A stretch of DNA of 64,000 nucleotides from Anadara kagoshimensis (lineage: Eukaryota > Mollusca > Bivalvia > Arcoida > Arcidae), in assembly GCA_021292105.1 (NCBI GenBank), contig CM037870.1, forward strand, positions 17,105,087-17,169,086, given 5' to 3'. A model generated the notes under the pieces. The model did no database searches. It was not told the DNA's origin and worked only from the letters and a program-made list of their open reading frames with translations. Positions 24,636-36,042 of the stretch are shown one piece after another. How positions within the stretch are numbered: position 1 is the stretch's first letter; each line of letters starts with the position of its first letter. The position numbers and the translations under genes are program-made.

Positions 24636-24870
24636 GTTAGACTGTAGTGTCAGGTTGTAGCTTCTCAGTCCACTGGGTTTGAATCCCACTGTGGCAGATA
24701 CTTGTATGAGAAATTCTATCTGTTCAATCGCTAAAGATCGGTTGTTTTCCAGGTACTCTGGTTTCCTCCACCATCTCGGAACTTGACAAAAAGAATCTTA
24801 ACAGGGGTGCCTAGATACAAGTGAAAGAATCTAGACTGGGGAATAAAATATCATTATTTTACTCTATTCC
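24636..24870 (+). mobile_element. SINE family 2 copy
   Basis: The head 'tgtcaggttgtagcttctcagtcc' with GGGTTTGAATCCC (box B-like) is followed by the body 'cagatacttgtatgagaaa', 'ttttccaggtactctggtttcctccaccatctcgg' and 'aatctagactggggaataaaat'. Upstream at 24518-24545 is a G-rich simple run. Confidence 0.65.
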
Positions 24871-25424
24871 ATCCTGTTCAAGGTGTCATGTTACAGCACA
24901 GCTAGACCTTAGGGGTTCATTCCTTCTAATAATTAAAAAAATGATAAATATTTAAGTTTCAGTTAATGTATAAAAAGATACGAAATGGGCATTTATTAGG
25001 TTACACACAAAATTCCTAAAGTTAATCCTCTATCACAACAACTATAAAGCTAAACCAACACCTATTGTATTTTGCATGTAGGAATAGCAGGAATATTAAT
25101 ACTATTTTTTAAAATGTAGGAATAGAGGGAGGACACCGACCTGTAGCATCCTTAAGGAGTACACTAATTTGGCAATAAAGTCCCAAAAGGAAAAATGTTT
25201 TTAAACCCCTATAAATTATTTATGAATTATCTCTGATTAGAATTTCATGTTAATACCTTAAATATTGTTTTTAAAGAATCATTGCAGTAAGTATAAATTA
25301 ATTTGCAAAAATCTTGCATTTGGGGTCCCAAATAGGGGAAACTTTAGAAAGTTCCTATATATTATTTAAAAAACATTTTCAAAGAACATATAATAGTTTA
25401 ACCAGGAGAGTGGCTAGCTAGAAC

Positions 25425-25495
25425 TACTAATAAATAAATAAATAAATAAGTAAGTAAACAAATAAATAAATAAACAAATAAATAAATAAACAATT
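25425..25495. repeat. (AATA)n tetranucleotide microsatellite
   Basis: AATAAATAAATA runs with occasional GTAA and ACAA variants. No other features are seen between 24880 and 25850. Confidence 0.9.
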
Positions 25496-25854
25496 GTGAT
25501 AAATACTACCTTCCTATTCTAATTTGGGATGTGTTGAAAATGAAAACATAATATATATTCTTCTAGGTTTAAAAATTCATAATTTAAAATTATTTTTAAT
25601 ATAATTAAAAAGTTAAAAACAATGTTTTCATTTAGATAATTTATCAGAAGTATTAAAAGATAAAGGGATTTAGCATTATCCATAGAAAGTCAATGATAGG
25701 CTTTCAAAGTGATGATTAAAAATGACTTAATTCATGGATTGATATTTTGTGAAATTTAAATTACAATTTGTGATACAAATTAATCATACCGGTTCATGTT
25801 ATGATCACAATTGCAAAAGCAAAGTAAAAACTAACAAATCAAGTAAATCGTGGG

Positions 25855-26030
25855 AACTTCCTGTGAGAAGGAATGGGAGGTCGGGTGCACCGGAAGAGTA
25901 TTAACCTCTAAATGAAACTCGGGAGCATGGATCTTTGGGATGTCAAATACATGTATATCCAGAAAAATTATACATACAGAGATAGCATCATGCGTATCGA
26001 CAATATTATGATGACGGTTATAAACTTTTT
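25855..26030 (-). mobile_element. Old 3'-tail fragment of the RT retroelement
   Basis: The words 'gggaacttcctgtgagaag', 'ggtcgggtgcaccggaagag', 'catggatctttgggatgtcaaata' and 'atcgacaatattatgatgacgg' are diverged forms of the tail described at 59520-60069. Confidence 0.5.
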
Positions 26031-26504
26031 ACTTTAAGGGCCCCGGTTAGCCGAGGCTTGTTATATCACCAAATCTGTAGACAGCTTTCTTTGTTATATC
26101 AAGTTCCCGTATAATTTTAGCATACGAGTATATTGTATTGAAAACATTTTGCTGGGAAAAAACGCCAAGTTTTATTTAAACAAATAAAAATAAGAAAATA
26201 AATATAATTACAAGTTAATTTAGAAAATATTCCGAAATAACAATATTTTACGATTCGTTGATTTATAAATTTATTATTTTTATTTATTTTTTTCACGGTT
26301 TATTTATTCTTATTAAACACAAGTGACATAAGAATATATATAGTGACCTTGACCAAACGGCTTAACTTTTTCGCATAACTTATATGATTTATTATTACGT
26401 CACTTTTATTGACTGGTGGGTATTCTTACGCGGGGTATTTACACCTGGGATAAACTCGAACCAACTACCGACCGATGTTCCATAAAGATAAAGTATAGAC
26501 TATA

Positions 26505-26735
26505 TACAGGCCGGTCAAAAGTTTAACACTAAGCTCGCGAATAAGTGCCAAATCGGCAGCTCGACTCGGCATTTCGTTAGCTATAATCTCGGCAATTTTT
26601 GGCAGCTGCTATCTATCTTCCGGTAGCTATTAGCTATCAGCTATCCATACTACGGCCACTTGACAGCCGATCCTCGTCTCCTTTTCGCCAGCCCAGTGTC
26701 CCCAGTGTCAAATTTTCGACAGGTCTGTAATGTAG
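26505..26735. mobile_element. MITE of the CAGTACAGACCTGTCGAAA family
   Basis: The left end 'tatatacaggccggtcaaaagtttaacact' and the right end 'agtgtcaaattttcgacaggtctgtaatg' are inverted repeats. The interior has 'gcgaataagtgccaaatcggc', 'ggcagctgctatctatct' and 'ccttttcgccagcccagtgt', shared with the copy at 44338-45050. It lies only about 150 bp upstream of the orphan ORF at 26883 and may supply its 5' flank. Confidence 0.7.
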
Positions 26736-26882
26736 GGAATAAGTCGGAACTTGAAATAAGCGGCTTTTAATCTAAATCTGACTCCTAATAGAGTGTTTGG
26801 CAGTTTTTTGTTAATTCATTGATATTTTGTTCCTATACACAGCTGGACATATCTTTGTGGGGGTATTGGAAAGTGGACCGTG

Positions 26883-28091
26883 ATGGTCTGGGGACGATTA
26901 CTGCCGACATTAAATGAAGACACGGATAAAGATGATGGCAAAGAAAAAGCGGAAGTTGCAAATAACGCAAAAAATAAGGAACTTAAGGAAATTGGCGGCA
27001 TTTTGAAAGAAATAGAAAATAAATCCGAAAATGCAGGGATACCAAATTGCAACGAGAGTACCCAAACATCACAAACCGGAAACCGTCTGTCAAAACCGCT
27101 TACGAATGATCAGCCACAATCGAAAGCAAAAAGTTGCTTCACAAAGCCAGGAAATCATCGAAATTCGTCATTCGTCGGAAAAACACTATCGATAAATCCA
27201 GCATTGTCAATAAATCGCCGTCGACATTCTGAGACAAGTTCGACATCAATCAAACAATTTGGAGAAAAGTTAATGCTGCCAAATGTTAAGGTATTACCAA
27301 GTAGCAGACGACTTTCGGGATCCACCATTGCAAAGCTTGGAGTTTCTGAATACGGAAGAAAAGCATTACGGAGTCAGAATACTTTCAAAAACCTTGGGGA
27401 CAAGATATGGAAAATGATAAGAGTCAAAAACTTGTTTTCATTGAAAAATAAAAAGAACGACGAGGAAGATAGCAAACTGTTTCAATACCAAGAAGACGGG
27501 ACACGTGTAGAACCTCGTTTTGCGACGTCGCTGTCGCCGGAAGCCCAATTAGCAATACTTAAAGGGTATGAGGATATTAACTACGAGGAAATATCGGGAT
27601 TATACCCCGGGTCGAAATTACTTCTGAAAAGAAGTCACACGCCCGTTTCGATATTAACAAGTGGAAATGGAGCCTGGGAAAAACTTCGCGAAACAAAAAT
27701 GAAAGTCGATGTCATAAATGCATTTTCGATCCACAACGACGACGAATTAGATTCCCCACTTCGACGACGAAAACCTTCTGCAGCAACGATTCCAAATTTT
27801 GCCGATTTGTTTCGCCCTGACAAAAGACAAGTTGAACGGAAGCGATCAAACAGCCTTCCCGTTCTTGTACCGGACGACCAACGTCGTATTTTGTCATACC
27901 GAATGGAAAATGCGATGGATATTTTAGACACACTGAAAAATTCCAAGGGACAACATACCGTTTCTCCGCGTCTGAAATCTTATCCGAATCCTATCCGCCC
28001 AGTGAATGCTTACAATAAATGGACAGATTTGTGGAAAACGGACTTCAAATCGGTTAAAAGTTCCGGATCAGTGAAAGGAGACGCGAAATAG
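26883..28091 (+). CDS. Uncharacterised basic, serine-rich protein (402 aa), single coding exon
   Basis: The frame begins with a GTG at 26880, but the first ATG is at 26883 and is the likely start (protein MVWGRLLP...). It ends at TAG 28089-28091. Upstream the frame is open only to a TGA at 26820-26822. A pyrimidine-rich 'cctatacacag' at about 26832-26842 could be a splice acceptor, so this may be the last exon of a gene with an upstream noncoding exon. The N-terminal 50 residues are highly charged and perhaps helical. The middle has clusters of basic and Ser/Thr residues (for example INRRRHSETSSTSIKQ). The C-terminal half has LSPEAQLAILKGYEDINYEE and MENAMDILDTLKNSKG. There is no signal peptide or membrane segment. 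CpG dinucleotides are much more frequent than in the flanks. I recognise no family. Confidence 0.7.
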   Translation: MVWGRLLPTLNEDTDKDDGKEKAEVANNAKNKELKEIGGILKEIENKSENAGIPNCNESTQTSQTGNRLSKPLTNDQPQSKAKSCFTKPGNHRNSSFVGKTLSINPALSINRRRHSETSSTSIKQFGEKLMLPNVKVLPSSRRLSGSTIAKLGVSEYGRKALRSQNTFKNLGDKIWKMIRVKNLFSLKNKKNDEEDSKLFQYQEDGTRVEPRFATSLSPEAQLAILKGYEDINYEEISGLYPGSKLLLKRSHTPVSILTSGNGAWEKLRETKMKVDVINAFSIHNDDELDSPLRRRKPSAATIPNFADLFRPDKRQVERKRSNSLPVLVPDDQRRILSYRMENAMDILDTLKNSKGQHTVSPRLKSYPNPIRPVNAYNKWTDLWKTDFKSVKSSGSVKGDAK

Positions 28092-28980
28092 CTAAAACGT
28101 TAACAATCGCTGAACGATGACTTATTTATTTGAAATTGTTGACAGCAGACGTGAAATGAGTTGTGTAAAAGATCTGTCTAAATTAAAAATTGTTGCATGG
28201 AAACATGAAATCGCCTAAAAGTTAACAATCGTGGAAATATTACTTAGAATCTGTTTAAATTCGAAATTGTTGAATGGAATCTTAATTTGAATTAACAGTC
28301 ACAAACATTCGTGATTCTAAATGCCTTGTTCTATGCGATATGATCACCCATCGAGTTTCAATAGATCGAGTTTTTCAACTTAAAATCCAAACGCATCTAC
28401 TTTCTTTGAAATGCTTATCGCTGGTCGTAAGGTTAAAGGGCGGTGGAATTAAATTTAACAACCGTTAAATTGATCAGAAATTAGAATTGGGAAAAATTAC
28501 TTAAAGAACAATATGGAAGATGACTTCTCCTGGGAAAGCATTAAACAATTTTGAATAAGAGGTTTGGATGACGAAGACTCCATCCCGTCAAAAATTATTA
28601 AATAATTTTGGATTGGAAATTTCGAAATGGAGAAAAACGTAATCCAAAATGAAGAATCTTTAGTAGTGATTTAACAACAATTTTTATAACATAGCGTTCA
28701 CATTTTATGTTGAAGGAACAGAATATTTGGAAATATTTAAAAGGCAGACATAAGTTATTTAAAATTAAATTTATATCAAATCTTAGTGCTTCAATGAATG
28801 TCTTTGTCATATTTTGATACTGGTAAGTTTTGGAATAATGTGCAACTTGAAATAACAAAAAACTTAAAACTTAAAAAAAGTTTATAATAAATTTTTAAAT
28901 GTCATTTAAATTTATTTATTCCTGATGTGAAACTTATTGTTATTGCCATATACCATTTTTGAGTGTAATCATAAAATACA
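28092..28980. other. 3' flank of the orphan ORF, no gene seen
   Basis: AT-rich sequence, with an AATAAA near 28887 as a candidate polyadenylation signal about 800 bp after the stop. A near-repeat of 'gaaatcgcctaaaagttaacaatcg' against 'gcgaaatagctaaaacgttaacaatcgc' suggests a small local duplication of the CDS end (28083-28110 and 28205-28232). Confidence 0.4.
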
Positions 28981-28984
28981 TACA

Positions 28985-29462
28985 AAAAATGGTATGTGAC
29001 AATTTGAATGTATTTGTTGAGTAAATTAAAAAATGGTATATGACAATTTGAATGTATTTGTTGAGTAAATTCAAAAATGGTATATGACACTGAATTTGAA
29101 TGTATTTGTTGAGTAAATTAAAAAATGGTATATGATAATTTGAATGTATTTGTTGAGTAAATTCAAAAATGGTATATGACAATTTGAATGTATTTGTTGA
29201 GTAAATTCAAAAATGGTATATGACAATTTGAATGTATTTGTTGAGTAAATTCAAAAATGGCATATGACAATTTGAATGTATTTAAAAATAGTATATGGCA
29301 ATTTGAATGTATTTGTTGAGTAAATTCAAAAATGGTCTATGACAATTTGAATGTATTTGTTGAGTAAATTCAAAAATGGTATATGACAATTTGAATGTAT
29401 TTAAAAATGGTATATGACAATTTGAATGTATTTGTTGATTAAATTCAAAAATGGTGTATGAC
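28985..29462. repeat. 44-bp AT-rich tandem repeat
   Basis: The unit 'tgacaatttgaatgtatttg' plus 'ttgagtaaattcaaaaatggtata' repeats about ten times, several units being partly deleted. Minus-strand ORFs over it (for example 28940-29182) are repeat artefacts. A single inverted half-unit occurs at about 30518-30540. Confidence 0.9.
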
Positions 29463-29477
29463 TTTAGGTTTTACAGT

Positions 29478-29612
29478 ACAGACCCGTCGAAAGTTAAACA
29501 CTGAACATATGGAAAGAGTTGTTTAAAGCTCGGCTGATGAGTGACAGAGATGTGGATAGGTAGTGGCCAAAAAGCTGCCTGGAAAAAGATAGCTGCCGAG
29601 ATATAGCTAATG

Positions 29613-29697
<85 letters not shown>

Positions 29698-29838
29698 ACG
29701 TTATTTCGGAAATTCGCTACACGTAAACATTTCCAAAACGTCCCACACAGACTTTAAGGGTATAAATCACGTTGTTCAGCGGCGAACCTATTTCATTAAC
29801 AAACTGTTAAACTTTTGACAGGTCTGTACTGTACTGAT
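29478..29838. mobile_element. Mosaic MITE of the CAGTACAGACC family
   Basis: Ends 'acagtacagacccgtcgaaagttaaacactgaac' and 'gttaaacttttgacaggtctgtactgt' are inverted repeats of the family seen at 26505, 44338 and 46960. Inside are a long (GA)n tract and a right half related to the 23877-24076 element. Confidence 0.75.
29614..29693. repeat. (GA)n microsatellite, about 80 bp
   Basis: An uninterrupted GAGAGA run inside the mosaic MITE. Confidence 0.95.
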
Positions 29839-30269
29839 GTACAAAACGGAGTGATTATTCCTGTATATTTTTGTTATATGTAAAACGTATATATATATGT
29901 GTTATGTGTTAACTTTTGCGTGTCATGTGCTGTTTTTATAAATAAGTGTTTTATTTCATAAAAATAAAAAATAGCTCAAGACATAAATGTGATAGTTTAA
30001 TTAAATAGACGTAATGCACAGTTTAGTTTTCCTTTCCCGTTGGTGCTTCGGCAGAGTACACTTTAACTGTTAACTTGTTCCTTATACGGATACTTAGGTA
30101 GAACTAATGTCTCGTGGTTCACTTGCTACTTCTATAAGCACTTCGACAGAGTCAGCGTCCCTATGGATCACAACTGTCACTTTAATCTAGGCAGTCCGTT
30201 TAGGGAAGGTGGAGGAAACCTGAGTGCCCTGGAAAAAACCAACACATACATTTGGCATGGGCGTCATCA

Positions 30270-30520
30270 CAATATTGTTGAGAAGTTTAAAATCGCTGTA
30301 TCCAATAGAATTATTCTGGATATGGATATATCTGTGAGTCCATAGTTCCCTGTTCCTTTCGTTTTCGGTTTTGATTTCAAACGTCACGAGCTAGACATCT
30401 TCTGTGGCATACGGTCTCGCTTCCCTGATGGAGGTTCAAATGTCAGTTTCAAAGTTTTTACTTTGCTTTTTGGGTTGTGATTTGAACATGGACTGGTATG
30501 TTGGTTTTTTATTTGGTGTG
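30270..30520 (+). mobile_element. Retroelement 3' tail copy
   Basis: 'gggcgtcatcacaatattgttgagaagttt' and later 'tccatagttccctgttcctttcg', 'gtctcgcttccctgatggagg' and 'ttttactttgctttttgggttgtgatttgaacatgg' follow the order of the tail seen on the minus strand at 59520-59900. It is 5'-truncated and has no RT coding left. Confidence 0.6.
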
Positions 30521-30954
30521 TCATATACCATTTTTTAAATGTATTTTATGATTTAATATGACATGTGTATTTAACAACTATGTTGCTGGAATATAATTTT
30601 GCGATTTTAAGAATGAGCATCAAAATTTCAAATAAAAAAACTATAACTGTCAAAGAAACTGACTTACACCCACCCACAAAGGTTTTGCCATTGGGTGGTG
30701 ACTTTTGACCTTTGCACCTAAATTTAGTAAGCGATACATCGTCTAATGTTAGATAACGTTTGTTCCAAGCTTCATCAAATCCGTCCATAGACATGGAATA
30801 TATGCAGAGGGTACGGTATTTAGACGGACGGGCGGACATGATGATTCTTATATTACTATAAACTTTGTTTGCGGGGGAATAAACAAAATATGGAAGATGG
30901 CAAAGAGACGTATATTGCAGCAGCATACTTTTTATGTACCGAAATTGACTAAAA

Positions 30955-31015
30955 TTTTAACCTTTGTGATTGGGTTACCATGGAAACAGTATTTTAAAAT
31001 TCTAAGTTTGGACAT
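30955..31015 (+). repeat. Repeat with X-box-like palindrome, left of the transposon
   Basis: GGTTACCATGGAAAC followed by 'agtattttaaaattctaagtttg' is repeated in the same orientation just right of the transposon (36536-36585, 'ggttactatggaaacggttattaaaattcttaagtttg'). The core resembles the RFX-family X-box consensus (GTTRCC-N-RGYAAC style). A regulatory role is only a possibility. Confidence 0.45.
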
Positions 31016-31085
31016 TTCTTGTTTGTCATATGTAACCACCACTTAAATTAGGCATAACATTATCAAAATTGGAGACATGTTCTTA

Positions 31086-31562
31086 AAGGACCAGGTACTA
31101 TAAGGGGGGTAAAATGGCTCATGTTGCAGGAATTTGATCTTTTGCAAATTAATACATACACATATGAGGTATTTATAAATGATGATGATTTACCCGTCAG
31201 ACCTTTACAATGACCTTATATATGGGGTCAAAGGTCACAGGGGTAAACCTGGTTTTTCATGTAGTTATCATTATAATTTGGTACTTTTTAGCAGTTCTTG
31301 CAACAATTTTACCACTTTTATCGTAATTATGAGTTGGTAACATGCCATACAATACATATTTGTTGTTTGTTTAAAAAAAATGATTTTAATGCATATTTCT
31401 CGGGGATTTTTTAAGGAAAATTGACAATTTTGGCTGTAAAATTGAGGGGCCATTTGTTTTTTATAAAATCGACTTCCCATATAAATAGATATATTATTTA
31501 GAAATTACAGACTGATTATGCAGATCAATTTTCAAAAGAAAAAAATATTGATTACCAGCAAA
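31086..31562. repeat. Left terminal inverted repeat of the transposon
   Basis: Inverted copy of 36043-36518. Any small ORF within it (31271-31480 minus, 69 aa) appears with the identical translation in the other arm and is not a gene. Confidence 0.95.
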
Positions 31563-32712
31563 ATAAAGAAGGAATGCCAAATGTAACAAGGGAGATAACT
31601 CGGTAAAAGCAATATTACCCTTGTATTGGGTGATAATATACCAAAATGACCATTAATATTTTGTTACAAATAACTTATTTCATAAACGTAGATGTATTGC
31701 TCTTGTTTAAAGTTATTTATCACAAATACTTGGTAGGATTTTTGCATATTAGATACATTTTATTATGGAATTTTATTTTTTTTGACGACAACAACACCAT
31801 GAAAAATGCGAAATAAAATTAAATTTGTTGAAAGTATTAGTATAAAACGAATATAAAAACTAACATACATATTTACATTCAAATATTTAAAAAAAAATTA
31901 AATATATATAAAAATATTTTTACAATACTCCTGAATTTGGACTTATATTTATTGAAAATTGCATATTTCTTATTATTTTGCTTGATTTGAACATGGCTTC
32001 ATTTATTAAACAACAAAAAACAACTTTAAGTCTCTATAGAAATTCAATTCATAACTACCAAGAGAAAAATTTAGATGTTTAACGAATGAAGCGACAGTTA
32101 AATTGTCAATAGTATTTCGGTGATCGATCATTTCATACAGGGGAGATAACTCTAGATAGAATCATTTTATTGTGTTTGAATAAAACTAATATATTTACAA
32201 CAATACCAGTTGATATAATGTGTTAATTTTGTCTTAAAATATCAGAATTATTGATTATTAAATATTTCTGTAAAACTCTAACTTGCAGGTGTTCGACCTC
32301 TGTGAAATAAACATTTCCTTTGACACTTTTTGACAGGATGACACTTCCATGAAATATACATCCAGTATAAAATTAAAATAAAATCAATAATGGAAACATT
32401 TGTTTAGCATCTTTATCTTAACAGTTTAAAATGGTTTTTAAAAATTAACTTCATTTAGTCGTTTTTCTTTAATAAATCTATAAAAAATACCACTTTGACA
32501 AAATGTAAAATTAATATACATAACAAAAATACAGTCTAAAGTTTTAGAAAAAAATCTTAAAATTTACTAATACTTTTGCAAGTACGGATCACCATTCAAA
32601 TTGTAAATAAGTGTCTGACATTTTTGACATATGCCAATAAAATATCTTTCACATGTATATTGCAATATTTTGATATAAAAGACAGGTTCTGATAATTTTA
32701 ATCATTTCCAAA
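31563..32712. other. Transposon 5' noncoding region
   Basis: About 1.15 kb of AT-rich sequence between the left inverted repeat and the transposase start. It has two 'agggagataactc' words (31590 and 32140) but no ORF. It presumably carries the transposase promoter; no clear TATA/initiator pair can be chosen. Confidence 0.5.
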
Positions 32713-34776
32713 ATGCCTACGTTTGGTTACACATGTTGTTGTTGTAAAAAAAGAATTCAAAAAGCAAAGCTTAGAAAAGTTAATTTGAATAGTGTTGAAT
32801 TGTGTAATTTTTTTCGACAGAATGTGAAAAGAGACTTAACAGACAATGATTATCTTTGTAATAAGTGTCTCAACAGATATTATTTTGCTAAAAGAACTAA
32901 CAGTACATGTGGTGCCTCATCTTGTGAACAAGAAAACCGAGATGGACCATCAACTTCAAAAATTCCAAATAAGAGTCCATGTAACATAAAACTGCCTATA
33001 TTAGGTAAAGGTGGCAATAACTTAAAATGTATATTTTGTAACAAAAGAAATAGAAAACTTGTATCGGTTCCAGACAATATCAAAACCGATATATTCATTG
33101 AAAAGGGAATTTTACTGTCAAAACGTTCAAGGTGCTGCAAGATTCATCTGAAAGGGAACAAATTGAAAAGTGAGATATATGATAACATTGAAGCAAGTTC
33201 AGAAGAAACATACATAAACAGAACTGGTTTGTATAACATTTTGGAAAATGTAAGGTCTGTTGCTAACAAATCCAAACATAAAAGAATAGACTTTAGTACT
33301 GACAGTGAACTTGCTGATGAGGATTATGTTTCATTAACTGGTTTAAATATAGAACAATTTGATGACTTGTGTTCAAATGTATCATCTTTAAGGGATACTT
33401 CTGTTCGATCCAAACGGACAGCTCTAGCCATATTCTTAACTAAATTAAGAACAGGTTTGTCTAATCGCATTCTTAAAGTGTTGTTTGGCGTAAACTGTCG
33501 ATTTAGTATTCAGAGAGCTGTAAATAGTGCCCGTTCTGCCTTAATGACAGATTTTGTGCCTAATAACATTGGATTCGATCACATAACTAGGGATGATGTT
33601 ATTCAACAACATACCAGACCCCTAGCAAAACATTTATTTTCTCCAGATTCTCACAATGTAATCTTAGTTCTTGATGGAACCTATATTTATATCCAAAAAA
33701 GTAGTAATTATGCTTTTCAGAGACGTTCCTTCAGCATGCATAAGAATCGCCCTCTGGTAAAGCCTATGATGATAGTAAGTTCGACAGGATATATAGTGAG
33801 TGTGCTAGGGCCATATTATGCCGATGGTAAAAATAACGATGCCAGGATTACTAAACACATGTTTGTCAATAATTCAGAATCTATAAACAATTGGATAAAA
33901 CCTGATGATATTTTAATTGTTGATAGAGGATTTAGAGACAGTATTGAGTTTTTAAACAACTTAGGGATTCAATCAGAAATGCCGTTCTTTTTACCCAAAA
34001 AGCAAAAACAACATAGCACTACTGAAGCAAATACTTCGCGATTAGTGACCTCAATTCGATGGGTGGTAGAATCCGCAAATGGCCGAATAAAGCAATGGAA
34101 ATCACTGGACAATGTTGTTCCAAATTCTCAAATTCCTTTTATTGGTGCGAACGTTAAAATTGTTTGTGCTATTTGTAATAAATATCGAAGTGATTTAATT
34201 ACAAAATCCTCAACATTTGAAGAAGCTCTAGCATTGAAAATGTTACAATTGTCCCAATCTCCAAACAGACTACAGGAAAGAATTGAAACTAACAATTTAA
34301 TTCGAAAATACTCTAAATGGATTCCATTAACTGAAACATCAGTATGTAATTTTCCAAAAATGACTGAAGGTGAAATAAGAGATTTAACTTTAGGGGTATA
34401 TCAAATAAAACAAGCAAAGAATTACACACTTGAACATTCATCCGATAAAGGTCAATATGACATATATTTATCAACTGACACCGAAGACTTATTAAAGGTT
34501 AAAATTCAGTCCAGACACACAACATCAAAACAGTATAACGTATTTATAGAATATAATAATGCCGAGGTAAATGGGTGGTTTTGTCAGTGCAAAGCAGGTG
34601 CACGTACCGTTGGCATGTGTGCACATATTGCCTCTATTGTGTGGTATCTAGCATATGCCAGATACACAAATATATCGTTAAAACGAAATTATGATCAGTT
34701 TCTGGAAGATGCTGCAAATCTCCCAGAGAGTGGTTCTGACGACAGTGAATGTAGTGACTCCAGTAATGTAGATTAA
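32713..34776 (+). CDS. DDE (Tnp4-like) transposase with C-terminal SWIM-type zinc motif, 687 aa
   Basis: Intact ORF from ATG 32713 to TAA, without introns. The N-terminus has cysteine clusters (C8-C11, C49/C52, C106/C109, C141-H145) that look like DNA-binding zinc fingers. A helical region follows. The catalytic core is of the DDE_Tnp_4 type: D321 in VLDGTY, D404 in IVDRGFRD, and E453 in RWVVESANGRIKQWK. The C-terminus has a SWIM-like CxC-x9-CxH pattern (C624, C626, C636, H638) in FCQCKAGARTVGMCAHIAS, then an acidic/serine tail. The gene sits centrally between the long inverted repeats, as expected of an autonomous element. It may belong to the PIF/Harbinger or ISL2EU-type lineage of DDE_4 elements; the exact superfamily is uncertain. 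All three catalytic residues are present, so it could be active. Confidence 0.9.
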   Translation: MPTFGYTCCCCKKRIQKAKLRKVNLNSVELCNFFRQNVKRDLTDNDYLCNKCLNRYYFAKRTNSTCGASSCEQENRDGPSTSKIPNKSPCNIKLPILGKGGNNLKCIFCNKRNRKLVSVPDNIKTDIFIEKGILLSKRSRCCKIHLKGNKLKSEIYDNIEASSEETYINRTGLYNILENVRSVANKSKHKRIDFSTDSELADEDYVSLTGLNIEQFDDLCSNVSSLRDTSVRSKRTALAIFLTKLRTGLSNRILKVLFGVNCRFSIQRAVNSARSALMTDFVPNNIGFDHITRDDVIQQHTRPLAKHLFSPDSHNVILVLDGTYIYIQKSSNYAFQRRSFSMHKNRPLVKPMMIVSSTGYIVSVLGPYYADGKNNDARITKHMFVNNSESINNWIKPDDILIVDRGFRDSIEFLNNLGIQSEMPFFLPKKQKQHSTTEANTSRLVTSIRWVVESANGRIKQWKSLDNVVPNSQIPFIGANVKIVCAICNKYRSDLITKSSTFEEALALKMLQLSQSPNRLQERIETNNLIRKYSKWIPLTETSVCNFPKMTEGEIRDLTLGVYQIKQAKNYTLEHSSDKGQYDIYLSTDTEDLLKVKIQSRHTTSKQYNVFIEYNNAEVNGWFCQCKAGARTVGMCAHIASIVWYLAYARYTNISLKRNYDQFLEDAANLPESGSDDSECSDSSNVD

Positions 34777-34849
34777 AGAATTACATGTACACATGTTTGA
34801 ATTATTTTTCCTTTATAGCTATACTTTATGTATTTGTGAGAAATACAAT

Positions 34850-34996
34850 CTATCACCTGTTTTTACCGATACCGGTTGATCTCAGTCTTGGGTGATATGA
34901 TGTAACATCCCAATCTTGGCAAAGTCTCGATTGGGAACGGTTACATCACATCAGCCTCGACTGAGATCAACCGGTATCGGTAAAAACAGGTGATAG
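34850..34996. mobile_element. 147-bp hairpin MITE nested in the transposon
   Basis: The 38-bp left arm starting CTATCACCTGTTTTTACCGA is perfectly inverted at the right (ending TCGGTAAAAACAGGTGATAG at 34996). Inner words TGATGTAAC / GTTACATCA and CCAATC / GATTGG extend the stem, so nearly the whole element folds back. It lies about 75 bp after the transposase stop. Confidence 0.9.
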
Positions 34997-35479
34997 ATTC
35001 TAGGCCAATTAGTCGCAGTTGTGAGAAATATTCATATCAGTTTTCAAGATATATTCATATCAGTTTCCAAACTACCATGTACACATTAATAATGCAAATG
35101 GAATGAATTTTCTAGTCATGCAGTTTTATAGTGTTAGCATACTGAACTTCTATGCCACAAAGAGGCAATACAGTATTATTATATAAGTGTTTTATTCTGT
35201 TATAAAGTTAAAGATGCAGTAAGTTTATTACACATGTACAGTTGTTTTTAAAGATGATCAATTAACACCTGGCCCATTCCAATGAAACTGGGACGTTAAA
35301 CACCACTACTCACTCACTCACTCATTCCAATGAAAATATATTATAAAAATCCATATGTTTAACAATTTTGAAAAAAAGTTTATTGCATCTTTAAGTTATA
35401 ACAGATTAATAACATTGAGTTTGCTGTTACAGTATGCACATAGCTGTTTAGCTTTAATAATGTTGCTTATGATCAACAA

Positions 35480-35890
35480 TCCAATTGAGTGAACTGCATT
35501 GGTAGGTCAGTTGTCGTAGAAGTCGTGGATCCGATCCCTGGATTTGTTTCCTGACCGTGTCAAATCTAAGACATTAAAATTGATAGTTGTTACTACCTCC
35601 CCACTGTTTGGACAAAACAGGTCCTTTGGTTCAAATATTAATAAGTCTTGGTTGAATAGATAATAGAACAAGGCATTCAGATGAGACTTTAAAAACCAGT
35701 CTTGTGTTGCAGCATGTGTGACACAATAAAGATCACTCACTGCATAGTCACAAGTGCTAAGCACGGGTACAATTCCTGTACCTTCACCTATAGCTGGTGA
35801 TAAGCATGAGTATAACTTTCTGTAACTTCACCCATGGTTGGCAATGTCTTGATATAAGTGAAATAGTCTTGATTGGACTTTTACACCCTA
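35480..35890 (+). mobile_element. tRNA-derived SINE nested in the transposon
   Basis: The head 'gaactgcattggtaggtcag' (box A-like) and GGATCCGATCCC (box B-like) are followed by 'cacaataaagatcactcactgcatagtc', 'ctgtaccttcacctatagctggtgat' and the tail 'cttgatataagtgaaatagtcttga'. It matches the family-1 copies at 5730 and 8012. Confidence 0.65.
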
Positions 35891-36042
35891 TTAAAACCAA
35901 ATAAAATATATCTATATAAAGCCAGGCAGAGAAGTAGACCTCATGATCAAAAAAAGAAGCTGGAAGGATGAGTTTAATTAACTCACTCTCAATTACGATT
36001 TATCACTCCAGTCACATTATTCATTATTTTGAATTATCTATA

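Noticed and set aside
28902..29182. Minus-strand ORFs with a repeating YTIFEFTQQIHS-like peptide
   Set aside because: They are translations of the 44-bp tandem repeat; units with deletions break the frame.
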